Shown piece by piece: positions 1 through 8,470 of a DNA stretch of 64,000 nt. Numbering within the stretch: the stretch's first letter is position 1; every line of letters starts with the position of its first letter. Made by a program: the position numbers and the translations under genes. The stretch is taken from positions 248,001-312,000 of the forward strand of contig NZ_JADLZT010000004.1 of assembly GCF_015453285.1 (NCBI RefSeq), in the 5' to 3' direction. The notes under the pieces were generated by a model. That model ran no database searches. It was not told the origin of the DNA and saw nothing but the letters and a program-made list of their open reading frames with translations. Source of the DNA: Lysobacter niastensis. Lineage in GTDB: Bacteria > Pseudomonadota > Gammaproteobacteria > Xanthomonadales > Xanthomonadaceae.

Positions 1-2406
1 ACTTCGGTGCGGTTGCGTGACGTCGCCCGCATCAAGATGGGCGCGACGTTCTACGGCTTCGACAGCCGCTGGGACGGCAAGCCGGCCGCCGGCTTCGCCG
101 TGCAGCTGGCGCCGGGTGCGAACGCGCTCGGCGTGGCCAAGGCGATCCGCGACCGCATGGCCGAGCTGGAGCCGACGTTCCCGGCCGGCGTGACCTGGTT
201 CTCGCCGTACGACAGCTCGACCTTCGTCGCCGTCTCGATCAAGGAAGTGATCAAGACGCTGTTCGAGGCGATCGTGCTCGTGTTCCTGGTGATGCTGATC
301 TTCCTGCAGAACTTCCGGGCCACGCTGATCCCGACGCTGGTGATCCCGATCGCGCTGCTCGGCACGTTCCTGGGCATGTACTTCATCGGCTTCACGATCA
401 ACCAGCTCAGCCTGTTCGGCATGGTGCTGGCGATCGGCATCGTGGTCGACGACGCGATCGTGGTGATCGAGAACGTCGAGCGCATCATGACCGAGGAGGG
501 CCTGTCGCCGAAGGCCGCCACGCGCAAGTCGATGAGCCAGATCAGCGGCGCGGTCGTCGCGATCACGGTGGTGCTGGCGGCGGTCTTCATTCCGTCGGCG
601 TTCCAGGGCGGTTCGGCCGGCGAGATCTACAAGCAGTTCGCCATCACCATCGCCATGGCGATGGGCTTCTCGGCGTTCCTCGCGCTGGGCTTCACCCCGG
701 CGCTGTGCGCGACGCTGCTGAAGCCGACCGCGGACCACCACCGCGACAACTTCATCTTCCGCAACTTCAACAAGCTCTACGACAAGGTCAGCTCGACCTA
801 CGTCGGCCACATCGGCAGCGCGATCAAGCACACGCCGCGCTGGATGATGGTGTTCGGCCTGCTGGTGCTGCTGTGCGGCTTCCTGTTCTACCGCATGCCG
901 GGCAGCTTCCTGCCCGAGGAAGACCAGGGCTACGCGATCGCGCTGATCAACCTGCCGCCGGGCGCGTCGATCACGCGCACCAACGCCGTGCTCGACCAGG
1001 TGCGCGAGACGGTCAAGAAGGAAGAGGGCTTCGACGGCATCTTCACCGTGGCGGGCTTCAGCTTCGTCGGCCAGGGCGAGAACGTCGGCATCGCCTTCAT
1101 CCGCCTCAAGCAGTGGGACGATCGCAAGGTCACCGCCTCGGAGTTCATCCAGAAGGCGAACATGGCGCTGTTCGGCATCCGCGACGCGCAGATCTTCGTG
1201 ATCAACCTGCCGACGGTGAGCGGCCTGGGCCAGTTCGGCGGTTTCGACATGTACCTGCAGGACCGTCGTGGCCAGGGCCGAGCGGCACTGACTGATGCGC
1301 GCAACGTCCTGCTGGGCAAGGCCGGGCAGAACCCGGCGCTGACGGCGGTGCGCCCGAACGCGCTGGAAGAGGCGCCGCAGGTCAAGCTCGACGTCGACCG
1401 CGTGCAGGCGCAGTCGATGGGCCTGTCGGTGCGCGACATCTACGCCGCGATCCAGCTGATGCTGGCGCCGGTCTACGTCAACGACTTCGTCGACGCCGGC
1501 CGCGTTAAGCGCGTGACCATGCAGGCGGATGCGCCGTATCGCACCGGCCCGGATTCGCTGTCGCGCTTCTACACGCCGAGCCCGAACGGCTCCGCCGACA
1601 ACGATCCGACCACCGGCTCGATGATCCCGCTGTCGAACGTGGTGAAGAGCCACTGGATCATGGCCTCGCCGTCGCTGACCCGATACAACGGTTACTCGGC
1701 GGTGGAGATCGTGGGTTCGCAGGCGCCCGGCCACAGCTCCGGCGAGGCGATGAACGCGATGCAGGACATCGTCAACCAGGACCTGCCGCCGGGCTTCGGC
1801 TACGACTGGACCGGCCAGTCCTACCAGGAAATCCTCGCCGGCAACCAGGCGCCCGCGCTGCTGGCGCTGTCGATCCTCGTGGTGTTCCTGTGCCTGGCGG
1901 CGCTGTACGAAAGCTGGTCGGTGCCGGTGGCGGTGCTGCTGGTGGTGCCGCTCGGTGCGTTGGGCGCGGTGCTGTTCTCGATGATGCGCGGCCTGCCGAA
2001 CGACATCTACTTCAAGATCGGCCTGATCACGGTGATTGGCCTGGCAGCGAAGAACGCGATCCTGATCGTCGAGTTCGCGATCGAGCAGCGCAAGCACGGC
2101 AAGACGCTGCGCGAGGCGACGATCGAGGCCGCGCACCTGCGCTTCCGTCCGATCCTGATGACGTCATTCGCCTTCATCATGGGCGTGATCCCGCTGGCGA
2201 TTTCCTCCGGCGCTGGCGCGAACTCGCGTCACGCGATCGGCACCGGCGTGGCGGGCGGCATGCTGTTCGCGACCTTCCTCGGCCTGCTGCTGATCCCGGT
2301 GTTCTACGTCGCGGTGCGCCGCATGCTCGGCGACAAGCTCGACGAAAAGCCGGTAATCGAAGCGGACGAGGATGACGCCGAGCCGCAGACCAGGCCGGTG
2401 ACGTAA
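1..2406 (+). CDS. RND efflux pump inner-membrane permease, HAE1 (AcrB/MexB) family, 5' truncated by window edge
   Basis: The frame is open from base 1, so the N-terminal quarter (TM1 and part of the first porter domain) lies outside the window; about 800 of the usual 1,030-1,060 residues are present. The family exports drugs and other amphiphiles from inner membrane and periplasm through a tripartite pump, driven by protons. Visible signatures are the TM4 relay in GIVVDDAIVVIEN, whose two Asp codons are at 448-453, and the TM10 lysine in LAAKNAIL at 2050-2052. The C-terminal block of membrane segments ends in an acidic tail. The adaptor and outer-membrane channel genes are not downstream; an adaptor would be expected upstream, outside the window. 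A strong terminator follows. The family call is secure; substrate cannot be told. Confidence 0.96.
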   Translation, partial: TSVRLRDVARIKMGATFYGFDSRWDGKPAAGFAVQLAPGANALGVAKAIRDRMAELEPTFPAGVTWFSPYDSSTFVAVSIKEVIKTLFEAIVLVFLVMLIFLQNFRATLIPTLVIPIALLGTFLGMYFIGFTINQLSLFGMVLAIGIVVDDAIVVIENVERIMTEEGLSPKAATRKSMSQISGAVVAITVVLAAVFIPSAFQGGSAGEIYKQFAITIAMAMGFSAFLALGFTPALCATLLKPTADHHRDNFIFRNFNKLYDKVSSTYVGHIGSAIKHTPRWMMVFGLLVLLCGFLFYRMPGSFLPEEDQGYAIALINLPPGASITRTNAVLDQVRETVKKEEGFDGIFTVAGFSFVGQGENVGIAFIRLKQWDDRKVTASEFIQKANMALFGIRDAQIFVINLPTVSGLGQFGGFDMYLQDRRGQGRAALTDARNVLLGKAGQNPALTAVRPNALEEAPQVKLDVDRVQAQSMGLSVRDIYAAIQLMLAPVYVNDFVDAGRVKRVTMQADAPYRTGPDSLSRFYTPSPNGSADNDPTTGSMIPLSNVVKSHWIMASPSLTRYNGYSAVEIVGSQAPGHSSGEAMNAMQDIVNQDLPPGFGYDWTGQSYQEILAGNQAPALLALSILVVFLCLAALYESWSVPVAVLLVVPLGALGAVLFSMMRGLPNDIYFKIGLITVIGLAAKNAILIVEFAIEQRKHGKTLREATIEAAHLRFRPILMTSFAFIMGVIPLAISSGAGANSRHAIGTGVAGGMLFATFLGLLLIPVFYVAVRRMLGDKLDEKPVIEADEDDAEPQTRPVT

Positions 2407-2433
2407 CTCCGCCGGTTCGTCAGTTGCACACGC

Positions 2434-2463
2434 AAGGCCCGCCCTCCGGCGGGCCTTGTTTTT
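2434..2463 (+). terminator. Rho-independent terminator of the RND pump gene
   Basis: A perfect 10-bp stem (AAGGCCCGCC at 2434-2443, GGCGGGCCTT at 2448-2457) with a 4-nt loop is followed by G and a run of five T. It lies 28 bases after the pump stop codon. Confidence 0.9.
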
Positions 2464-2948
2464 GTCGGAGCCGACGTTCCTTCTGGCAGCGAGCACGTTG
2501 ATACTTCGGCTCAAGTCCCTGGCGTTGGCTCCCGCATTCCCTCTGCAGTGATGTCGATGCGTATGCGGCGACGACAGCTCGCGGCATGAAACGCGAAGCA
2601 CGCCAAGCTTGCGTTCACTCAGTGGAGCCGAGCCCTCCGCCCAGGTAGCGAACGCGAAGGGCGTGATGCCGGTCTTCTGCGCACGGCGGCCCGGCACCGT
2701 CCGGACATGCGGGGTCCGTGACCAGTCGTAGCGACGAGACCGTTATTAGCATCAGGCTGTGCGCCGGCGGTATCACCTGTGGTCCGGTCTCGCCGCCGGT
2801 GGGCGGTGCGCGCCGCAGCAGTTACCAAAGTTCACCCGCCGTCGCGGGGTGGCGCGTCCGGTTAGCTCGCCCTCCACCGTCTGCGTACCGTGACGGTTGC
2901 GCACATCCGCAGGTGCGGCAGACCGTCGATCTCCTCTGGAGAAGACCA
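2464..2948. other. Intergenic region, no gene recognised
   Basis: About 485 bases between the pump terminator and the trypsin-like protease gene. Frames open here show no recognisable protein. An in-frame extension of the protease gene to 2718 exists but reads as arginine/proline-rich non-coding sequence. The region must hold the promoter of the protease cluster, but I see no convincing -35/-10 pair. Confidence 0.5.
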
Positions 2949-4514
2949 ATGACGGGCATTCCTACCCATTTGAACATGGGTGTTCGGCATGGACCCGCGA
3001 CGAGGGCCACGCGGCCGCTCTGCGGGACTTCTCGGTTTCGGTCGCTCGCCGTCATGGCACTGCTTACCTTGCCGTTGCCTCTTCCGGCATTCGCCCAGGA
3101 CCCGTCTCCCGAACAACGCACCAGTACCCGGGCACTGGAACGCGAACTGCAGCGCAGGCCACAGGGAGTAACCGTGCCCGCGGAGATCACCAAGCGCGGC
3201 GGCGACCTGGTTCTGCAGACCGCGGACGCGGCCGTGCCGGTGGCAAATTCGGAATTCCTGGGGCAACAGGTAAGGCAGTTGCCGGTCGAAGCGGTGGTGA
3301 GCCAGGGGCCGGACGACTCGGTCAATCTGGTCGACGTCAAGCTGCAGGCGACCAAGCGATGGGAATCGCTGCCGGCAGGCCAGCGGCGGCGCTTCGGCAA
3401 CGTCGACACGGCCCAGCGAAAGCTCAGCGCCGCGGCCGACACGGCATTGAAACCCGACTCCACCGAGGCCGACCTGCGCCAGCTGAAGCAGGCCGTAGAT
3501 GACACGCGGGAACAGGTGTTGCTGGCCTACAAAGCCATTCCCAGCACGCAACGCTCGGAGCAGCGCATCCTGGTGGAACAGCATGGCGAACTGCGCCGCG
3601 CGGAAAAGTCCCTGTATGGATTCAATCGCGACGATCGCTATCCACCCCAGGCCTACGAGCGCATCTACGCCAACTCGCATGGGGCCTTCGCCTTGCGCGT
3701 GAAGGGCGCAGACAAGCCGCGCTGCAGCGCGGTCCTGATTGGCGAAGCCCTGGGCCTGACCAACAACCACTGCATCCTGGAAGAGCTTCCCGGCGAACTG
3801 GAGGCAGTCTTCGATTACGAGGACGACCTCGATGGCAACCACCTCACGAGCCAGGTGTTCCCGATAGGCGCGGTGCGGCTGACGGCCGAGGAAGATCGCG
3901 ACAACCTTGACTTTGTGCTGCTGCGGCTTGAAGCCAACGCCGACGGCAAACTTCCGGGCAGCGTGTATCCGGTGCAATGCCTGTCGATGGCACACGTGCG
4001 TCGCGACGACCCGCTGTACGTGATCGGTTTTCCGCTGGGCGAGCCCCGTACGGTGCACGACAACACATTCGTCTATTTCCCTTATCGGGTGAGCGAGAAC
4101 GAATACGCCGAACTGGAAATGCTCGTGCGCCAGGAGTTCGATTCGCTCCAGGCCGAGGAGCAGTCCTACATCGACGGCAAGCTCAAGGAGTTCACCGACA
4201 GCTACCGCAAGATGTCCGACGCGGCCGGCGCGACCCACTACGAGTACATCAGCGTCCGATTCGCCAACCAGCCCACGATCGGCGCCGACAGCGACACCTA
4301 CCACGGCAACTCGGGATCACCGGTCTACAGCCGCCGCAGCCACGCCGTGATCGGCCTGCTGTTCGACGGCCAGGAAGATCTGTCGCAGCCATGGGAACCG
4401 GGCTGGCGCTCGCACGAAGCGATTCTCCCGATCACGCGGGTCGTCGAACGCCTGGACGTGGCCGAGCCGACCTGGCGCGCCGATCCCAAGGTCTGCATCC
4501 GCCCCGCCAGCTAG
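2949..4514 (+). CDS. Exported trypsin-like (S1 family) serine protease
   Basis: A 521-residue protein with an N-terminal hydrophobic export segment (MALLTLPLPLPAFA, about residues 36-49). A variable region with Glu/Lys/Arg-rich helices covers about 50-240 and a trypsin-like fold follows. Catalytic triad candidates are His274 in TNNHC, Asp321 in NLDFVLL and Ser455 in GNSGSP. That last motif and the absence of the classical GDSGGP resemble glutamyl-endopeptidase/V8-like S1 proteases. The ATG at 2949 is chosen because GGAG lies 8 bases upstream; an ATG at 3054 would leave only the hydrophobic core. It opens a run of five exported proteins, with the subtilisin gene starting 9 bases after its stop. 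The protease call is strong; substrate is unknown. Confidence 0.88.
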   Translation: MTGIPTHLNMGVRHGPATRATRPLCGTSRFRSLAVMALLTLPLPLPAFAQDPSPEQRTSTRALERELQRRPQGVTVPAEITKRGGDLVLQTADAAVPVANSEFLGQQVRQLPVEAVVSQGPDDSVNLVDVKLQATKRWESLPAGQRRRFGNVDTAQRKLSAAADTALKPDSTEADLRQLKQAVDDTREQVLLAYKAIPSTQRSEQRILVEQHGELRRAEKSLYGFNRDDRYPPQAYERIYANSHGAFALRVKGADKPRCSAVLIGEALGLTNNHCILEELPGELEAVFDYEDDLDGNHLTSQVFPIGAVRLTAEEDRDNLDFVLLRLEANADGKLPGSVYPVQCLSMAHVRRDDPLYVIGFPLGEPRTVHDNTFVYFPYRVSENEYAELEMLVRQEFDSLQAEEQSYIDGKLKEFTDSYRKMSDAAGATHYEYISVRFANQPTIGADSDTYHGNSGSPVYSRRSHAVIGLLFDGQEDLSQPWEPGWRSHEAILPITRVVERLDVAEPTWRADPKVCIRPAS

Positions 4515-4522
4515 GAGGCTCC

Positions 4523-6235
4523 ATGTCCAACGTCCATTGCTTCCTGGTCTTGGTCCTCTCGCTGGGGCTTGGCGCCTGTGCCGGAACTGAGCCCGTCGTG
4601 GCCGCCGACCCGGCGCCCGAACCGCAGCCAGCCGCTGCCAGGACGTTCTCGCAGGGCTTCGTCATCGAACTGGCGCCGCAACAGGATGCCGATGACATTC
4701 GCGCCGCGGCGGCGCAGGTCTTCAACCAGGTCGTGTCGGTGGAAGCGCTGTTCCCCGATGTGCCGGCCGACGACGATCCCTTTGGTCTGCGCCGGATCTA
4801 CCGGCTGCGCGTGGCTGATCCGGCGGGCGATGAGAGTGCGTGGGACCTGGCCTATCGACTGCGCGATCGTGGCGGCTTCCTGCAGGTCGAACCCGACACC
4901 GACGACACGATCCTGGAAGCGCGGCGGCGATCCGCCGCAGCCGCCTGCGTGGCGCCGCCGTTGGACTGCACGACCTCGCCACAACCGCGGGCGTGCAAGG
5001 CGGACTGGTCATTGAAGGAGATGAAGGTCGATCAAGCGCGCAAGCTGGTTCCGCCTGCCGGTGGCAAGGCGCTGGGCGAAGGCGTTCGCATCTGCCATCC
5101 GGACAGCGGCTGGACCGATCACATCGATCTCGATGCGGCGCAGATCGACAAGACCGCTTCGCTCAACCTGATGGAAGGCGGGACCAATGCCCGCGATCCG
5201 CTCGGGTACCAGGGCAACCCGGGGCATGGCACAGCCACCGGCAGCGTGCTGATCAGCCATGGTGGTTTTGCCAGCAACGGCGGCACGACGCCACCGGGCG
5301 TGGTGACGGGACTGGCGCCCAAGGCAACGCTGGTGCCGATCCGTGCGCTCAACAGCGTCGTCCAGATACTCGATTCCGACATCGCGCGCGCGGTCCGGCA
5401 TGCCACCACGGCGCAGTGCGATGTCATCTCGATGAGCCTGGGGGGCCGTCTCTTCTTCGGGCTGGAGCGGGCGATCAACGACGCTGTGCGGCGAGACATC
5501 ATCGTGGTCACCGCGTCAGGCAACTGCGTCGGATTCGTGGTGGCGCCCGCCAGCTACGACAAAGCGATCGCGGTGGCGGCGACCAACGTCGACCACAAGC
5601 CATGGAAGGGCTCGTCGAACGGGCGCGCGATCGACATCTCCGCACCGGGCGAGGATGTCCATGTTGCGCGCGCGGCCGCGAACGGGACGGGCACGAACGT
5701 CGAGCCGGGCGACGGTACCTCCTTCGCCACCACGGCTGTCGCCGGAGCTGCCGCTGACTGGATTGCCTTCCATGGCCGCGCGGCGATCAAGACCGCGCAA
5801 GGAAGCCTGACGCGTCGCGATCTGTTCGTGCGCCTCGCGCAAGCCACTGCCGACCCACCGCCCAACTGGGACGCGCGGAACTATGGCCCCGGCATCCTTG
5901 ACCTGGAGGCGCTGCTGACGGAACCGCTGGGAACGCCTCGCACCGAGTTGCAAGCGCCGCCGCGCGACGACACGGTGATGCTGCTGTCGCGGATGTTCGA
6001 TCGCGACCCGGCGGAGCTCCGCGTGGGACTGAATCGCCTCTTCGGCCAACCGGCCGATCTCGACGCCGAGCTCCAGCGCTATGGCGGCGAGCTGCTCGAA
6101 CTCGCCGCGCGCGATCCGGAGGCCTTCCTGCTGTCGTTGCAGCCGCCGGCGCCGGGCGCTCTTGCGCCACCGTCGCAGCCGTTGAAGGCCCGCTCCTCAC
6201 GCGCGCTGAGCGCTCGCCTCGAGGCAGCACCCTGA
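4523..6235 (+). CDS. Subtilisin-like (S8) serine protease lipoprotein
   Basis: A 570-residue protein. The start at 4523 has an AGGAGG Shine-Dalgarno site at 4514-4519 overlapping the end of the upstream gene. The N-terminus is a lipoprotein signal with the lipobox LGAC near residue 20, then a Pro/Ala linker. Residues about 40-140 look like an inhibitor-type propeptide. The S8 domain carries Asp194 (CHPDSGW), His235 (GHGTATG), an oxyanion-hole Asn (TASGN) and Ser400 (GDGTSFATT); VISMSLGG is also typical. The C-terminal 120 residues are not recognised. Predicted to act at the cell envelope after lipid attachment. It sits between the S1 protease and a proline-rich lipoprotein gene that starts 2 bases later, so the three are almost certainly co-transcribed. 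Confidence 0.92.
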   Translation: MSNVHCFLVLVLSLGLGACAGTEPVVAADPAPEPQPAAARTFSQGFVIELAPQQDADDIRAAAAQVFNQVVSVEALFPDVPADDDPFGLRRIYRLRVADPAGDESAWDLAYRLRDRGGFLQVEPDTDDTILEARRRSAAAACVAPPLDCTTSPQPRACKADWSLKEMKVDQARKLVPPAGGKALGEGVRICHPDSGWTDHIDLDAAQIDKTASLNLMEGGTNARDPLGYQGNPGHGTATGSVLISHGGFASNGGTTPPGVVTGLAPKATLVPIRALNSVVQILDSDIARAVRHATTAQCDVISMSLGGRLFFGLERAINDAVRRDIIVVTASGNCVGFVVAPASYDKAIAVAATNVDHKPWKGSSNGRAIDISAPGEDVHVARAAANGTGTNVEPGDGTSFATTAVAGAAADWIAFHGRAAIKTAQGSLTRRDLFVRLAQATADPPPNWDARNYGPGILDLEALLTEPLGTPRTELQAPPRDDTVMLLSRMFDRDPAELRVGLNRLFGQPADLDAELQRYGGELLELAARDPEAFLLSLQPPAPGALAPPSQPLKARSSRALSARLEAAP

Positions 6236-6237
6236 CC

Positions 6238-6843
6238 ATGAACCTGCACACACGCGTCAAGGGCGTTGTCCGCAGCCTGCCACTGCCGCTGGTGGTCGCG
6301 CTCCTGCTCGCCTGCAAGGCACCGACGCCGCCGGAACCGGCGACATCGGCGTCCGCGTCCGAGCCTGCGACGACGGCGACTGCACCGGCGTCCGAAACGC
6401 CACCGCCCGCTGCCGCTGCACAGGCACCGGCGGCACCACCCGCTGAAGTCCAATCGCCACCGGTGCCCGTCGCGGAGCAACCGAGGCCGCCGCCCCCGAC
6501 AACGGAAGTGAAGAGCGAACCCCCGCCTGCCGGCGCAAGCGATGGGGCTCCCGTTTCCATCGCGATCTACGCGCTGTCCAAGGGACGCGGCGTGCCCGAA
6601 CCGACGCGCGAGGCATACGGCAGGATCCGCACGCTGCTGGAGAAGCAACGGGCGGCATCGGCGGTTTCCTCCGTCAGCTCGCGCCGTCTCGGCCTCGAGG
6701 GCGAAACCCGACTGTGCGCGCAGTTCCGCGATCGGGAACAAGCCGACGCCGCGCTCAAAGAGATACGCCAGATCGCCACCGACGTTGAACTGCTCAATGT
6801 CGTGGAGGAACCCTGCCAGGACACCAAGGGAGAGCTGCCATGA
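6238..6843 (+). CDS. Proline-rich lipoprotein of unknown function
   Basis: A 201-residue protein with a lipoprotein-type signal (VVALLLAC near residues 18-26). About 75 residues of Pro/Ala/Glu-rich linker follow, then a compact C-terminal domain from about residue 100 containing IAIYALSKGRG, a helix with Arg/Glu and a final Cys. The ATG lies 2 bases after the subtilisin stop, and its own stop overlaps the next start by 4 bases (ATGA). I recognise no family. The long linker would let the C-terminal domain reach away from the membrane, and its place between two proteases suggests a chaperone, inhibitor or tether role; that is inference only. Confidence 0.78.
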   Translation: MNLHTRVKGVVRSLPLPLVVALLLACKAPTPPEPATSASASEPATTATAPASETPPPAAAAQAPAAPPAEVQSPPVPVAEQPRPPPPTTEVKSEPPPAGASDGAPVSIAIYALSKGRGVPEPTREAYGRIRTLLEKQRAASAVSSVSSRRLGLEGETRLCAQFRDREQADAALKEIRQIATDVELLNVVEEPCQDTKGELP

Positions 6844-8276
6844 ATGCCCGTCTCATCGTCGCCACGCCACTGACGCTTGCGCTTGCCAGTGCATTGGTCA
6901 TCACCGCCTGCAAGCGCGAGCAGCCGGCGACACCCGCCACCGCCGAGCCGGCTCCGGCCGAACCCGTTGCCGCCGAACCAGCCCCTGCTTCCGAGCCGCC
7001 GGCGCATTCGATCAGGCCTGCCACGGGAGCGGTCCCGCCCACGGAGGAATCGATTGCGAAGGTCAAGGAACAGATCAAGGCATCCGCGGCCGCGATGCGA
7101 CAGAAGTGGGCCGGCAAGACGTTCGAAGACTTCGAAGCCACGGTCTTCAAGGAGCCGGGCGAGAACGGCAAGTACATTGTCGACGCCGATGTGGCAATCG
7201 CCGACCGCAAGCTGCTGCAGGAGTTCTTTGCCGACATGCAGGCGGGACTGAACGGCACCGCGCAGGGGAAACTGGTGGTCAACCAGATCGCCGGCGAGGA
7301 TGCGGCGCCCGGCACGTCGGATCTCGCGGTCATGGTCGCCAACGGCCGTGCCGACATCTGGAACAGCGCCAAGAAGAAGCAGCTGCGCTACTGCGTCAGC
7401 AACACGTTTGCGGCGCGCCACGATGCCGTCCTGGCCGACATGAAGGCAGCGGCACGCGCCTGGGAAGAAGCCGCCAATGTCGCGTTCGTGCATGTCCCAT
7501 CGGAAGACGCGAACTGCACCGCCAGCAATCCGAACGTGGTGTTCGACGTGCGTCCGGTCAACGTGGGCGGCCAGTACTACGCGCGCGCCTTCTTCCCGAA
7601 CGACCAGCGGGCCGCACGAAACGTGCTGATCGACAACAGCTCGTTCGAACTCCCGGGGGACGAGGCACTGACGCTGGCCGGAATTCTTCGCCACGAACTG
7701 GGCCACACCCTGGGCTGGCGTCACGAGCACACCCGGCCGGAAGCTGGCGCCTGCTTCGAGGACTCGCAGTTCGATCCGATCACCGCATACGACAGCCTCT
7801 CGGTCATGCACTACCCGCATTGCAACGGTGGCGGCGATTGGTCCCTGATGCTCACCTCCAAGGACAAGGCGGGTGCGGCCTGCATCTATGGCAAGGGAAG
7901 CAACAACACCGAGTCCCTTGGCCAGTGCCTGTTCCGGCTGCCAGACGTGACGACCACCGGTAGCGAGACCAGTGTCAGCTTCGCCAATGAGAGCGTCGCC
8001 AAGGGCGCCAAGAAGGACTATGCGGTATTCGCGGTAAAGCCGAACTCGGTCTTCCAGGTGCGCATGAGCGGCGCCGGTCCCGGCGACCCCGACCTGTACG
8101 TGCGTTTCACGGGCGTACCGGAGCTCAAGCGCTGGTCTTGCCGCCCCTTCCTGAGCAACGCCAACGAGACTTGCGAGCTGCAGGTTCCGGCCAACCGCCA
8201 GACGGCATTCGTACAAGTGCGCGGTTATACCGCCGCTACGTACCAGCTCGACGTCAAGTATGTGAAGCCGGACTGA
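6840..8276 (+). CDS. Astacin/matrixin-like zinc metalloprotease lipoprotein with C-terminal PPC domain
   Basis: A 478-residue protein with a lipoprotein-type N-terminus (VITAC near residue 24) and a Pro/Ala/Glu linker. The metalloprotease domain has the extended zinc motif HExxHxxGxxH: His285, Glu286, His289, Gly292 and His295. The Met-turn follows at about residue 322 (SVMHYP), as in astacins (M12A) and other metzincins. Residues about 375-478 match the bacterial pre-peptidase C-terminal (PPC) beta-sandwich (DPDLYVRF, VRGYTAATYQLDV), often found on exported proteases of this group. Translationally coupled to the upstream lipoprotein gene through an ATGA overlap. Zinc protease identity is firm; the exact MEROPS family is less so. 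Confidence 0.9.
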   Translation: MNARLIVATPLTLALASALVITACKREQPATPATAEPAPAEPVAAEPAPASEPPAHSIRPATGAVPPTEESIAKVKEQIKASAAAMRQKWAGKTFEDFEATVFKEPGENGKYIVDADVAIADRKLLQEFFADMQAGLNGTAQGKLVVNQIAGEDAAPGTSDLAVMVANGRADIWNSAKKKQLRYCVSNTFAARHDAVLADMKAAARAWEEAANVAFVHVPSEDANCTASNPNVVFDVRPVNVGGQYYARAFFPNDQRAARNVLIDNSSFELPGDEALTLAGILRHELGHTLGWRHEHTRPEAGACFEDSQFDPITAYDSLSVMHYPHCNGGGDWSLMLTSKDKAGAACIYGKGSNNTESLGQCLFRLPDVTTTGSETSVSFANESVAKGAKKDYAVFAVKPNSVFQVRMSGAGPGDPDLYVRFTGVPELKRWSCRPFLSNANETCELQVPANRQTAFVQVRGYTAATYQLDVKYVKPD

Positions 8277-8470
8277 TTCTGGAGCACGTTGCGCGACCTG
8301 CCGTCCGTGGCCGATCCCTTCGCAATTGGATGGCATGTCGCGGCAGATGCACGGTTCACCCGCTGGTACTTGGGGTTTGCTCCGTGTCGCCCAACGGGAG
8401 AAGTCCCAATAGCGGATTAGTGCCGCATGGATCGGACTGACGGCAAGCCAACACAAGATCAGGAGGCAGC

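Noticed and set aside
2718-2948. A longer N-terminus of the trypsin-like protease
   Set aside because: The extra 77 residues have no export signal or family resemblance, and ATG 2949 has a good ribosome site followed by a hydrophobic export segment.
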